DNA from: Pseudocercospora fijiensis CIRAD86
Taxonomy: Eukaryota; Ascomycota; Dothideomycetes; Mycosphaerellales; Mycosphaerellaceae
DNA length: 64,000 bases
Direction: 5' to 3'
Assembly: GCF_000340215.1 (NCBI RefSeq)
Contig: NW_006921534.1
Location: forward strand, 5,200,169 to 5,264,168
The translations under genes were made by a program, and so were the position numbers. The notes under the pieces were generated by a model. It had not been told where the DNA came from and searched no databases. It was given only the letters and a program-made list of their open reading frames with translations. Positions 12,013 to 23,950 of the stretch are shown in pieces. Position 1 is the stretch's first letter. The number at the start of each line of letters is the position of its first letter.

Positions 12013-12406
12013 GGTGGGCACACCAGAGGCGGCGGCGAGAGACGGGTGACAGATTCCTTCTTCTGGCCGAGGGCGACCAGGAGGTTATTGCATCGGTGGT
12101 TGATGGGGGCGGCAGAGCACGTCGGCGCTCTTCCTGGTATGTCTACGCGACTGCGGAAGTTGGAGGGCTGTTCGGTGTGTCCTGCGACTAGTGCTGTTGG
12201 TTGCGAAATGCTCCGTGAAAAGAGGTTTCGTGTGCTTTGCGCCCTTGCCCGTTCGTCATTTTAGATCGCGAGGCGGCCCGTCGATTGACTCGGCTCGGCA
12301 CGGTCAAACGTGGCGTTGGCAGGCGACCAGGCTTGCAGGCGTCTTGTCCGTGTGCCGAGCTGTTCCATCTTCACTTGCTGCAAACGAGGCATGTGACAGC
12401 ACCGAG
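12013..12406. promoter_or_regulatory. divergent promoter between AVT-like and dynactin genes
   Basis: A 394-bp spacer separates the starts of two head-to-head genes, so both promoters must lie here. No specific operator was identified. Confidence 0.5.
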
Positions 12407-13030
12407 ATGGCTGCCACTGAAGGGACGGCAGTGCAGACGCTGTCGATGCTGGCGGAGCGGCTGCAAAGGATTGACTATGTGGTCAACGGAGACCAGCAGG
12501 AAACCGACGAGAAGGCATCGGCACACCATGCTTCGGCCAGCGCGCGTCTCCGCAACCTGGAGCGGACATTGAAGGCATTGGCAGCAAGGTCGCATGCCGT
12601 TTCGGACATTTTACAGCTTCAGAAGCATTATCCAGAACTGTTTCATCCCACCGACTCGCACGCGCCCCCGAGCAGTCTCGCACCAGCGTCTTTGGCTCAC
12701 TTGATATTGGCACATGATTCGCTATACAAAACGAGTGCAGTGCAGCTCTCGACGTTGAACGACAACAGCACTGTTCCGGAGTCTACCCCTATGGTCAAGC
12801 TCATTGCCATGCAGTCACGCATCGACAAGCTGGAGGCCAAGCAGATAGAGCAGGCGCAGGAATTTGCGGAACTGAGGGCAAGAAGCGCAAGGGTCGTGGA
12901 GAAGTACTATGAAAGCGGCGTGTTGCAGATGGGAGAACGCTGGACCGAGTGGGAAGAACGCTTAAAAGACTGCGAGATCTTGGTCCGGAGGAAGGAAGCT
13001 GCTAAAAGACGCGAGGAAGGAGCGCCATGA
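12407..13030 (+). CDS. dynactin subunit 3 (p24/DCTN3)-like protein
   Basis: A single exon of 207 aa starts at the ATG at 12407 (MAATEGTAVQ); the frame is open further upstream but that part lacks protein character. The layout matches p24/DCTN3: an N-terminal RLQRIDYVVNG (compare RVEELERWVYG of the animal protein), a central helical part with heptads, and a C-terminal coiled coil ending in a WTEWEERLKDCE segment that parallels the VQWDELLCQLE of animal p24. Dynactin p24 sits in the shoulder/sidearm of dynactin and supports dynein-driven nuclear and endosome transport in hyphae. Sequence identity in this family is always low, so the call rests on motif order and length. Confidence 0.7.
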   Translation: MAATEGTAVQTLSMLAERLQRIDYVVNGDQQETDEKASAHHASASARLRNLERTLKALAARSHAVSDILQLQKHYPELFHPTDSHAPPSSLAPASLAHLILAHDSLYKTSAVQLSTLNDNSTVPESTPMVKLIAMQSRIDKLEAKQIEQAQEFAELRARSARVVEKYYESGVLQMGERWTEWEERLKDCEILVRRKEAAKRREEGAP

Positions 13031-13370
13031 GAGCCATCTTGAGGATTAACAAACATTGATAAGTCTGCATTTGGTTGGACAACCGACCTAGTAAGACTGA
13101 TGCTGGATTACTCTCTCCACGCTGTACGGACAAGCCTGCAAGCGAAGATGGCTATGCAAGCAAAAAGTTCAATGCCAGCAAGATGCTACATCAGCTGGGC
13201 ATTCTGACATGAATGCCGAGATCGCGAATGTATGGGTTGTTGTGTTGGTTGAGCTAAGAGTGATTGGAGAACTGCAGCAGCAGAGGATGGCGGAGTCCAG
13301 AGCAGAGCTTGGCAGCTTCGCCGCCTCAGGCGTATCCTCTCAAACATCGTGCTCCTCGCCATCCCGATAT
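13031..13370. other. intergenic, convergent 3' ends
   Basis: This spacer lies between the dynactin-like (+) and coiled-coil (-) genes; no feature was seen. Confidence 0.45.
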
Positions 13371-13973
13371 TCAGCTACGCCTGCAAACGGTACACCGAGG
13401 TCGATCGGGCACAATAATAGGCGGCGGTGGTGCTTTCCGACGCTTACGGCCAAGATTTAGATTCAGCTGCAAAACTCCATGGATGATGCGCCACGACCTC
13501 CGTCTAAGATCTGGCTCCGTCGGTGGCCTCTTCGCCTCCTCCAAATCAAGCTCCAATTGTTCCTGCTCAGCTCTTAAGTACCGGGTCTCATCCCTTGCTT
13601 TCTCCACTTGAAGAATCAATCCTTCATTCTCAGCCCTCACGTGCTGCGAATCTTCCTTCGCCCTCGTCAATTCAAGCATCAATCGTTCACTCTCCGCCTT
13701 GAGGTGCTGGATTTCAGAAACGAGCTCCTGGTACTTGTAGCTAGAGGTCAAGGTCTCCAAGGACGTAGAGGCGAGTGATGGCGAAGTTATCGACGACAAT
13801 ATACCTGAAGAGCAGCGTTGACGCCACTTCTCGATTGAGTCGCGACCCATCCCTAGGTTTTCTCTGCCTGATCCACTCGCGCTGTCCGCATATTCGTTCC
13901 TAGATGGTGTTCTTGAGCCGTCTCGCGATGTCCGGCGCTCTCGCCTCACAGATTTTCGAAGAGTTCTGCGCAT
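13371..13973 (-). CDS. coiled-coil protein of unknown function
   Basis: A single-exon ORF of 200 aa. The first 45 residues are Arg/Ser-rich and basic. Residues 90-155 hold three consecutive 21-residue heptad repeats of the form LRAExExLxLxLxxAK: LKAESERLMLELTRAK, VRAENEGLILQVEKAR, LRAEQEQLELDLEEAK. A basic tail with a Pro run and CTVCRRS ends the protein. This predicts a parallel coiled coil and a dimer, but no family is recognised. An overlapping upstream frame (13946-14242) could hold a further 5' exon but no convincing splice pair was found. Confidence 0.55.
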   Translation of the reverse strand: MRRTLRKSVRRERRTSRDGSRTPSRNEYADSASGSGRENLGMGRDSIEKWRQRCSSGILSSITSPSLASTSLETLTSSYKYQELVSEIQHLKAESERLMLELTRAKEDSQHVRAENEGLILQVEKARDETRYLRAEQEQLELDLEEAKRPPTEPDLRRRSWRIIHGVLQLNLNLGRKRRKAPPPPIIVPDRPRCTVCRRS

Positions 13974-14310
13974 CTTCTTGGGGCACTGTTCTCGATTTCG
14001 TTGTTAGTGGAGAAACTTCTAGTGGATGACGAAACGCCTGGTGAGAGTATTATAGCCGGAGCCTGAGACATGTCAATGGCCTTGTCTGCATCTATGCACA
14101 TTTGTCTCGACATCGTGCAAGACAGCACTGTGTCTCGAAACATACGCGCCAGACCACGCCGCATTTGACTCAGATGCTCAGTTCTGCTGGTGACGCAGAA
14201 GAGTATTGATGACGAAGAGCAGAAGCCACACAATGAAATCATGATCAGACTGGCACATTGGAAACTTGTACATAAACTCTACATGCTGTTATACTATCGC
14301 AGGCAACGCG
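13974..14310. other. intergenic
   Basis: Between the coiled-coil gene and the V-ATPase stop. It includes a weak minus-strand frame (13946-14242) without recognisable features. Confidence 0.4.
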
Positions 14311-16954
14311 TTACTTCAACTCCGTCATCTCATCGTCCAGCATTTGCTTGAAGCTGAAAGGTTCAAATGCAACACCCTCGCCAATGAAATGTTTACTCAT
14401 GGCTTCGACCCAATGGAGACGAAGCGAGTGCAACATGGCTGACGTGCCTTCCATGACAACCAAAACAGCAATCGTGAGTGCGAACCAGACGACAAATGCC
14501 AAGAAAATGACAACAATGCCGAGAGCACCACTGAAGCCGAACGCGTTTTTGAGTGTCATTGACCACAACACAATTGAAAGCTGTTGATGCGCCAGCGACA
14601 ATGCCCATAGCCGGAGATAAGATGCTGTGTGTGAGACACAGTTCAGGCAGAATTCGATAGTGTGAATGACCTGATGGATCATAATCTCACCGAACTCGAA
14701 TTCTTCATGCTCATCGCCACCAATGTCTTGAGTGATGACAGCGCCATCGATGTCCGACTCGGCGAAGCTTGGACGTCCGGCGTCTCCGTTTGTGCGTGCA
14801 TTGTGGTCATCATCATCCAACGCGCTGACAGCAGTGGTCTCACCGATGCCTCGATAACCCTTAGCGCGTGCGCGGTTGTGCTCCCAGCGAAGGTAGAATG
14901 GCTTGAGGAAGAGCATGATCGGAACTTGGATGACGGCGAGTAAGACCAGAACGACTTGGACACCGCCTTGGCCGGAGTAGAGTCGTTCCTCAACGGTTCC
15001 AGGCGATAAGAACATGTAGATCAACATGTTCAGCAAATTCGGTGGCTGCTCGCCAATGGCGTACCAGTCGACACACCACTTCCAGACAATAGTCAGCACG
15101 AGGTAACCAAAAATTCCTTGGAAGAATATCATGCCCGGAATGAAGTTGCCCCAGATGTCAATGTTGGACTTGAAATGGCGAGCGTTCACATAGGAGAGGC
15201 AGAGCGAGTAGGTCATGTGTGCCCAACCCATGATGATGGAGAGCTTCATTTTGTAGCTGTTGCTGAAGAGAAGGTCGTTCTCGGTGTCGTGCCATCTCCA
15301 GTCCAGACCGAATGGATATGTGTAGCCCTCGATGCGGTTGGCGGTGATAGTGGTCTTATCGGGGGTGTAGTTGTCGGGAAACTCCCATTCCCACATACTG
15401 CTAAACAGCGGAATCTCCTTGGAGAAAACATCGCAGTAGATCAGGCCAGTGTACATGGAGAAGATACCCATCATCAGCATGATGTACCTTCCGTAGAAAG
15501 CCATGCCGAACAGTTCATCCTGTTTACCTCGCTGGAGTGGCTTTTCGAAGATGATCATGGCAACGGCGGCAAGAGTCATGATTGCACCGTGACCAAAGTC
15601 ACCAAACATGACGGCGAACAGGAAAGGAAAGGTAACGATTGTCGGCAGACCGGGGTTGACTTCGGTGTACTTTGCGGTACCGTAGGCATCAATGATAGTC
15701 TGGAATCCGAGGGTGAATTTGTTGGTCTTGTTGTAAGTAGGAGGCGTCTTCGAAGTCTTGATCTGGTTGACGATGGTTGGCACCGATAGGCCGGCGCGCT
15801 CGTTGACATCCTGTAGCGTTGACTTGATCAGGCCCAAAGAGTTGGTAGGGCACCAAGCCTCAGCAACGAGAGTCTTGCGTGCTGGATCATAGGAGAAGCG
15901 ATTCAAGGTCTGGTAGACGCTCTTTTCCTTCTTGATGACGATCATCCATGCGGCCAAAGAACGTCCAATCTGAGTCAGCTCGGCGTCGAGAGTGCGCTTG
16001 GTGTTGCCGAGCACGTTGGACAAGTCCTGAAGACGGCTGTTGACCTCGTGAATCTGATCACGGCGCAGCTCGCTGTTTTCATCAACATTGTAGATGTCGG
16101 CACCCAAACTTTCAGAGATCTTCCGAATCTTTGCAATAATCTCCTTTCCGTGCGCAAATATGACGAAAACATTCTTGTGTTGCTCTTCATTCTTCTCCGG
16201 GTCAAGGATGGCGTCTGGGATCTCAGACTGGTTCATGTAGAGGTTGCCACGGAGCGTACGCCAGAGAATACGCTCAAATGCGCCCATTCGCTCGCGAGGG
16301 ATGACACCTGCGACAAACCCGATGTTCATGACACTGAAGCTCTGCTGGCCGCCCTCGGCAGATCCGTTCGCATTCTCGACATCGCGCAACAGGGGTGCAT
16401 CATCAGAAGAGTCGATAGACTGCCTGATCTCCTCTGTCTGTCCGCGAGCACGGTCGAAGAAGCCGCCAGCCTCTCGTAGTACCCAGCGCCACTCGGTGAG
16501 CTCCACCTCGCGCTTCTTCAACGTCTCGTAGCTCTCATTCAAGCTCTGAATGCGCTGCTCCAGCTGCTGGCTGCGGTCGGCAAGCTCGTCAATCTCGGAG
16601 GCAGAGGGGGCAGCGATGGCGTCACTGAATTCGTAGATGGAGCGCATGTCGATGCTGTTTCTTTCGATCTGCGAGCGGAAGTAGTTGAGCTGTCGTTCAA
16701 CATTGTCCAGCCGGCGGATCTCCTGGGTGAAAGTGCGCTGGAAGGCGGTCGTTTCGGGGTTGAGCTAGGCATGATCAGTCTTTCGAGCTCTCGGATACTC
16801 ATGACAGGCGATTGACGATGCATACATCTCTAAACTGCATGGCACCAAGCTCGCCCAGCGCGGACACGACCTCCCGCCCGATCTCGTTGGCGACATAGAG
16901 CTGGGTCAGGGTCATGTCCTGCGACCGGAACAAGCTCTCGCTGTTGGGCGCCAT
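14311..16954 (-). CDS. VPH1: V-type proton ATPase subunit a (Vph1-like)
   Basis: Two exons (16954-16826 and 16764-14311) with a 61-bp intron (GTATGC...TAG) give 860 aa, the usual length for fungal subunit a. Exon 1 carries the family N-terminus ([15 protein letters not shown]) and ends at MQFRD; exon 2 resumes [12 protein letters not shown]. The N-terminal half is the cytosolic coiled-coil arm. The C-terminal half has about eight membrane segments, including the proton half-channel with the essential Arg in [16 protein letters not shown] and the [12 protein letters not shown]-terminus. The subunit couples rotation of the c-ring to proton transport into vacuole or Golgi lumen. A single ORF at this locus means the yeast Vph1 versus Stv1 distinction cannot be made; filamentous fungi usually have one gene. 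Confidence 0.96.
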
Positions 16955-18364
16955 CTTTGCCGAGCCTCTCTTGTCCCGGAGAAGAGGTCGACGGCGCGGT
17001 AATATGTGATGGTGATGGGGGTAGAGGGGGTGGGGTGGTGGATGTTTCCCGCCTCTCAAAGCCTAAAGCTGTCGCCTTTGAAGTCGACGACGTCGTTTGG
17101 CCAATTCTGGAGGCCTGAGGCATGAACTGTGGCGTAGCATCTGTGGCGGTGCATGGTTCTGGTTCTACACTACCTTCGCACTGTAACTACAAACTTCACA
17201 GAAACGAGGACCTCCATCCATTCACTACCTATTGGCACAGACGACGCGACGGGCACGCGCAACTTTCATATTTCATATGGGTGCTATTATCCGGAACCCG
17301 AGGAGAGTTGGCTGTCTTGGCCGAAGCGGTTTTTCCTCGCAAGATGAATTGTATATCCTCAAGTCAGGATCACCATGTCAGCGCCGTGAAATGCATGCAG
17401 GTTGCTGACCCGAGGAAAGCAATTTATGCAGATTCACATCTCGCGGAATTAAGCCCGTACGGTCCTCTCACAGCACGAGTCGCGACATTTGACAAGCGAC
17501 ATGCGACATGCATGCTGCTCCATGCTGTTCATGACGTTAACCCAACTCCCCATGACCCGGGGCGGCTATGTGCGCGACGGGGATGTGGGTTTACAGCCTC
17601 CTCAAGATCCGGACTATGTACACTGCATAATACACTGGGTGTATACACATCGGCCATGCCCGAATACCAGGATATCCGAGCAATACTAAGCAGCTTGGCG
17701 GGTTGTAGCCTGTAGGTAGGATATCATCACACCAGCGTATCCGTCACCATCCGATAGCTCCGCCTTGTGTGGACACAACGAGCTCGCCTGAAAGGGTCGT
17801 GTACACAGCGTATCACAGAGCGTGTACACCATCCACAGGTTGGTGGACTCCATCACTGGTGCGCGTACGGTATGCAGGTTGTCGGCCCACGTGGAAGTTA
17901 CGATGCCGGTAGGATTCAGACACCGGCGCTCTGCTTACCACATCTGATTGGTCTTGCGCTGGACCTTTGATTCGGGCGGCGGGCGCAGAGAAAGAATAGT
18001 CAAGGCTTCCAGGTTGACTCGTTCATAATGAGTTCTGACAGCAAAGTGGGGGCATGCTGCAGGCCGCGAACCACGGTGTACACACTGCCGAATCGCAATA
18101 GCTTCCTCGGCTGCACCCTTTTCAATCATATATATGTGACGCTGACACGACAGCTACGACCAAGTCGCAAATACAGAAACACGGGCCCCCAACATCAACT
18201 ACTAAATACCAGTTTCATTTCAAGCAGCCGTCAAGACCCAGAGCGAATGCAAGCTTTGCATTTATTGTGACAACAGAAGACAGCGGCAACAGGACTGGAT
18301 ACGACTGAGTCAACGTGAGGATTGATAATATCCAAACTTTGAACAATCTCCTACCGCATTCAGG
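16955..18364. other. 1.4-kb divergent intergenic region
   Basis: This lies between the V-ATPase and monooxygenase starts. ORFs such as 17122-17715 (+) lack domain or codon support. A CT-rich 5' leader precedes the V-ATPase ATG. No repeats or RNA genes were recognised. Confidence 0.5.
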
Positions 18365-20476
18365 ATGGCTACCGTGGATGTACTCCGGAAAGGCGATCTT
18401 TTGGGACCACAGCCAGAACAGGTGGATCTCCAGGCAGACTTCGAGAAAGCACCTCAATCTCCAACATCATTCGACCCTGTGGCCCTAAAGGAGAAATATA
18501 TCGAGGAGCGAGATAGACGACTGAAGCAATCGTTATCAGGTATCGATCAGTATCAGCTCATCGACGAGGAAGGCCAATTCGCACACTATCTTAAGGACCC
18601 ATGGTGTGAGCCATTTCAAAGAGAGCCCGTGTCGGAGGTAGACGATGTAGTGATCGTTGGCGGCGGTTATGGCGCACAACTGGTCGCTGTCCGGCTGATA
18701 GAAGCTGGTGTCAAGAACATTCGTTTGCTCGAAAAAGCAGGTGACTTTGGTGGCACTTGGTGAGTAAATTTAGGAAGTGCATGTCGAAGTTGGCGAGGTT
18801 GTCTTTCAGCATCATGACCTCCAGTGTCTCGGATGCAGCAGATCACTTTAGTGGTATGCTGCGAAAATGTCCGAGTCGTGGGGTCACATGTCCAGACATT
18901 CTCGCCAACCGATGATGTATTCTTCCTTGACTACACAAAATATCGACACTGATTCCCCAAACTTTTCAGGTATTGGAATCGTTACCCTGGCGCACAATGC
19001 GATATAGAATCGTACATCTACATGCCACTTCTCGAGGAATTGGGCTATATGCCGACCGAGAAATACGCATATGCTAGCGAGCTGCTTGCCCATTCAGAAA
19101 GGATCGGCAAACGATACGGCTTGTATGAGCGGACACTATTTCAGACTGAAGTGCACGAGATGCGATGGGACGAAGCATCAAGTCTCTGGACTATCAAGAC
19201 AGATCGCAACGACGACATCAAGAGCCGTTTCATCATCCCTGCCGCCGGACCATTGCATCGACCCAAGCTTCCAGGAGTCAAAGGCATCGATAAGTTCAAG
19301 GGAAAGAGCTTCCACTCCAGTCGGTGGGACTATAACTACACAAAGGGACACAATCGTGGGGACTTGACAGGTCTCAGCGATAAGCGTGTCGGCGTCATCG
19401 GAACAGGTGCGACTGCAGTCCAGATCGTGCCTAATGTGGCAAAGTACGCCAAAGAAACCTTCGTCTTCCAACGCACTCCATCCTCCGTCGACGTGCGAGG
19501 GAACCGTCCCACAGACCCAGCTTGGGCACAATCTCTGAAGCCAGGCTGGCAAAAAGAACGAATGGAGAACTTCAACATCATCGTCAACGGCGGCGTACTC
19601 GAAACCGACCACGTCAACGACGGCTGGACCGACATCCTCCACAAACTCCTCGCCCGCGGAGCCGCCAACGCCGACGACCCCGAAGCAGCCGCAGCAGAAC
19701 GCCAAATGGCCGACTTCGAAAAAATGAACGAAGTCCGCGCCCGCACCGACGCCGTCATCACCAAGAACAAAGAAACCGCCGACGCCTTGAAACCCTGGTA
19801 CAATCAACTCTGCAAACGCCCCTGTTTCCACGACGAATACCTGCAAGCCTTCAACCAAGAAAACGTGCACCTGATCGACACCCACGGCGCGGGAATCTCC
19901 GAAATCACAGAAAAAGGCATCGTCGCCAACGGCCAAGAATTCGAACTCGACTGCATAATCTACGCTACAGGTTTCGAGCTCGCGACGGACTGGTCCCATC
20001 GTTCCAACATGGAAATCTACGGACGCAACGGCCAGTCCATTACGGAATGTTGGCGCGAAGGGACTCGAACTTTACACGGTTGGACGACGTATGGATTCCC
20101 GAATTGTTTCTGGGTCCAGATCGTACAGGCGGCTTTGGCGCCGAATTTTTTGCATGTGACTGGCGAACAAGCACGGCATTTGGCGTATGTGATTCAGCAG
20201 ATTTTTCATCGGGGGATCCGGACGTTGGAGGCGAGTGAGAAGGCTGAGGCAGAATGGATTAAGACGATTGAGGAGATGGCGGTTTTAAGGGTCAAATTTT
20301 TGGTGGAGTGTACGCCGGGGTATTATAATAATGAGGGAAGTCCGAGTAAAACGGGGCTGAGGAATGCGACTTATGGAGCTGGTGCGCCGGCGTTTCTTAA
20401 GATTTTGGAGGACTGGAGGGCTGAGGATAAGTTGGAGGGGTGTGAGGTTAGTTATTTGGAGGATGGGAAGAAATAG
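18365..20476 (+). CDS. FAD-dependent Baeyer-Villiger-type monooxygenase
   Basis: Two exons (18365-18759 and 18970-20476) with a 210-bp intron (GTGAGT...TTTTCAG) give 633 aa; the join restores [14 protein letters not shown], a conserved flavin-enzyme segment. The FAD-binding GGGYGA is at residues 99-104. The Baeyer-Villiger fingerprint FxGxxxHxxxW is intact at 241-251 ([11 protein letters not shown]), and the NADPH-binding [11 protein letters not shown] is at 273-283. Such enzymes insert oxygen into cyclic or linear ketones using NADPH and O2. The roughly 90-residue N-terminal extension is typical of the cyclododecanone/steroid-monooxygenase subgroup. The substrate is unknown. It ends 115 bp from the convergent MFS gene, so a metabolite-transport link is possible but unproven. 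Confidence 0.92.
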
Positions 20477-20591
20477 ATTGCTGGAAGGGCGAGTGATTTT
20501 TGGGTCTTCGTCTGTCGTTAGATACTCGGCGCACGTTTCTTACACAGCCCTAGCTTTCATGATCTTCGTCCAGAGCTTGCGTAACTGGTGT

Positions 20592-23098
20592 CTAAGAGCT
20601 GCGATTGCCCATCGGCTCAAATGGGAATATAGCGGCAGTGATGGCCATGACAATATAAAGTGCCGCGCAGAGGTATATTGGGACCGGAGTCGATGTGTCG
20701 GCGTAGCTTTAAATTGTCAGTGAAAGATAAGTGTGAAGACAGCGCTGCCTGGGAGCTTACTAGGCGATAACAGCAGACATAATGCCCATGATCCGATTGA
20801 AGCCAATGGATATACCATTGCCCGTACTACAAAAACCGAAGGGTACAAGGTTAGCAATTGTCTCAGACATGGTACATGCCTTGAATCCAACACTCTTACC
20901 CACGATGCGCTGATGGCAATACTTCTGGAGTGTACGCATAGAGTGTGCCGTAATAAATATTCTACAAGCCAAATCGTAAGTAAATGAGCAAGATGGGATG
21001 CTCGAGTTTGGACGATCAAGTTGCTCAAATTTTCATCGCACCGGTGTTTCCAGACTGCTGAAGTTCCCCGGTGTCAAGGAGTCAGAGGTGTTGAATTTAT
21101 ACATTTGGGCTGGGAGGTCCAGCCTCAGAATCCTCCAAGCAACGGTCGTATGACGGTCTCTGCTAAGCCTAGGTGAATGAGCCTGCTTGACGTTCTGCCA
21201 GGCAGTATCGCACTACAACTTCTGGAAAGTCGGCTATCAAAACAGAGACATGTAGGCTGCATCCTGCTGCATACTGGCGTGAAAGCATTTGGTGCTAGGC
21301 TCACCACCTAAACAAGGCAATCAAATGGGCAATGCTCGTGGATGCGGCACTTCCATATTTAAGGCTGGTCCAGGTGTTATGGGCACGATGCATGATGATT
21401 CGTGCGGTGATAGGCCCACCGGCCAGACAAGGCACGACTGGGCGATTGGTCCAGATTACGCATAGCCAGTACCAAGTTGGAGTGCTGAGGTGAACCAGCA
21501 CAGCGAAGGCCCGCAACCCAGACATTTGGAAGACACTTTGAGAGCCACAGTCTTGTCGAGAAATGTTCCTTTGCCATATATGTGGATCGTATCTGGAGTG
21601 TAAAGAAGGTGGTCGTAAGGAAATCGGATGCACTTACTAGGCAAAAGCTGATGGCGCACGTGAAGCCCAGATTCTCTGCATTGGACTTGACCTGCGTATA
21701 AGCGAAGAAGAAGGCCATCGTGACCAATGCACCGACGATCTGGAGACATTTAGTAATGGGCAGACGCAGCCGGACCGATCGATCAGCTTACCATGGTTCC
21801 TCGGCGTCCCCAGAAGAATCTGGAACGACACATATAACCGGCCAAGATTGGGGACGGAATTGAGCACAGATTGGCGATTGCGTAGTTCCGCCATCGAATA
21901 CTGTCAGGCAGACCACCCAAGGCGGCACCACGTGTCTTCAAATAAGTCGGCAGAAAAACGTTGTAGAGTGGGTAGGCAAGACCTGCGAATTTTGTGAGTG
22001 ACATTGCTCCTCTGGTCGCGCGCTGTATGCCTTACCAATGAGCAGCCAAGACCACCAGATAAGCACTGTGCTGAGCCCGAGCTTCCTCGTAGCAAATAAA
22101 CCCTTCAGATGCATGCCAACTTCAGCAAAGGCAAATCGCTTTGAGGCGTGTGCTGATACAGAGCCTCGTCTTTGTCCTCCAGTAACAACACCACATGCCT
22201 CCATGCGCTCCCTCGTCAAATCGCAAGGTCGATTGTACTTCTTCGCGATGAATTGAAGGGTCTCCACGACTTCGGCATCTCTGCCTTCACCCACCAAGAA
22301 CTTTGGTGTCTCACGCAGCCGAATGATCGTGACACGAGCAAGACTCATCACCAGGACCAGCGCGCCATTTGTAAACCACATATAACGCCATCCTGCGTTT
22401 GTCTTCCAATTGCAAGGAATGCCAGTATCTGCAGGATATCCTGGGCAAGAGAAGTTTGGCATGAATGCCCAAGCGAAAAGTCCAGCGATTAGCTGGCCGA
22501 CACCCCACCAAGCGGCCATAAGTGTCAGCAGCCATTGATGTTTTGAGGGCAAGTACTCGAGAAACACTGCTGTATCCAGAACCAGGTTTCCGCCTGAGCC
22601 AAAAGCTGCAAGGGAAACGAACAGACCAAGCACGATCCAGTTCGGACTGGCTCCTGCAACAATACAGAAGACGGAGGATAAGAGTAGCGAGATGTTGAAT
22701 GCATACTTGCGTCCGATGACATCTGCGCTCAAACCCCAGAACAGTGCTCCGACCAGCATACCCACATACGCAGCAATTGTCATTCCGTTGGTGAAGGATG
22801 GTCGAAATTCGTAGGCAGCATTTTCTGCAATGATGGATTGAATGAGCAGAATGAGCGAGTCGACTGCGTATCCAAAGCCATTTAGCACAAAAAGCTTCCA
22901 TTGATATGGTGTCATTCCGATTTGATCAATGGCGTTGTTGACCAAATGCATCTTTGCGTTCAGGACTGGGTCCACATCTTCCAAGGCGAGCAGATCGCCT
23001 TTCCCAACTGATACTTCATCGCTGTGTCGTTCTTCTGGTGAGGCATCGTAGGTTGGCGCGACCTTGCCAGTGGTCTTGTCATCGCTGTAGTCTGCCAT
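20592..23098 (-). CDS. MFS transporter, SV2-like/sugar-porter-type
   Basis: Six exons (23098-22036, 21982-21792, 21739-21638, 20961-20900, 20826-20761, 20706-20592) give 532 aa with every junction in frame. Introns are 53, 52, 676, 73 and 54 bp. The start (MADYSDDK) precedes a cytosolic N-terminus; the first membrane segment follows QWKLFVLNGFGYAVDSL. The loop 2-3 MFS motif reads ADVIGRKYAF. Later exons supply GLAYPLYNVFLP, the segment YGTLYAYTPEVLPSAHR, TGNGISIGFNRIMG and the C-terminus AAIFPFEPMGNRSS, all standard for this fungal transporter group. The third intron is far longer than the others; nevertheless the conserved residues on each side join perfectly. Substrate is not predictable. 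Confidence 0.88.
20962..21637 (-). other. unusually long (676-bp) intron of the MFS gene
   Basis: Donor GTAAGTG at 21637 and acceptor TTGTAG ending at 20962 flank conserved coding sequence (SFCL then NIYYGT). Other introns in this gene are 52-73 bp. The extra roughly 600 bp has no RIP signature and no recognised domain, so it may be an old insertion or hold a regulatory or RNA element. Confidence 0.75.
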
Positions 23099-23830
23099 GG
23101 CGTCTAGCTCGATACTGTGTTTACTCGAGGAGCCGAGTAGTGGTTCGGACGCCAGTGCGCTGGCAGATATATCTTGAGGGAGGGGACGAAGGAGAATAAC
23201 GAGGGAAGTTTGGTAGAAATTTCGTAGCGTGCGCGATCGCGTGCCTAGAGATCAGCGCGGGAAGAGGAGCTCGAGGAAGCTTGTCCACCGCGTGGCCGTT
23301 GGCTTTCCAGAGAATCCAATCATGCGGCCGACATTGGTGCATAGGAATGGCTATGCAGATACCGAAGCTGTAGACCAGATAGTGCGATCCTACTTCGCCG
23401 TGCTGAATGGTACGTGGGGGCAAGGTCCCGTCTGTAGGGCTCTGCACATGTCGTGCGTGTGATGTTACTGGTACATGGAGGCGATCCTTCGGCCGGCCGC
23501 GGCGAAGAAAGGTGTTGGTGTCTTGGAGGACGATGGTGCAGTGGAGAGCATGGAGCTCGCCTGATGTTCTCCATTCACTGCTGCAGTATTCTATCGCTGG
23601 ATCAGGCCTGATCAGGAGAAGTGGTGGGCCAGAATACAAGATTATACTCCTTACTGTATCTCCAGAAACTAGAGCCCAATTCTATCACGTCAAGAGTTGT
23701 GCACTTGGAAGACATTCAATGCCATGTATGTCTGTGCGCCAAAAGATGTGGTACTGTGGAACCCTTCCAACTTGTCAGTACGGTCCGCAGAGCCGCCTCC
23801 TCTCTTGAGCCGTACAGGGGTAGGCAATAG
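23099..23830. other. MFS promoter region up to the transposon edge
   Basis: Non-RIP sequence upstream of the MFS gene. ORFs at 23121-23639 (-) and 23407-23808 (+) overlap each other on opposite strands and have no recognisable content. Confidence 0.45.
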
Positions 23831-23950
23831 GGGCACTTTTACGTGGTTTTTATCGTGTTTCTTCCTAACTGTCGTCGTCGAATAGAGGATAATCGTGTGT
23901 TCGAGCCCCGTACGCGTATTCTAACTATTTCCGAGTACTATACTATAATA

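Noticed and set aside
15118..15789. 223-codon + strand ORF
   Set aside because: Antisense shadow of V-ATPase subunit a.
17122..17715. 197-codon + strand ORF between V-ATPase and monooxygenase
   Set aside because: No recognisable domain or protein-like composition, and it overlaps another open frame; it is more likely upstream non-coding sequence.
19178..19999. 273-codon minus-strand ORF
   Set aside because: Antisense shadow of the monooxygenase, whose catalytic motifs are intact on the + strand.
18365..23098. Monooxygenase plus MFS pair as a biosynthetic gene cluster
   Set aside because: No backbone enzyme (PKS, NRPS, terpene synthase) or other tailoring genes are present; adjacency alone is weak.
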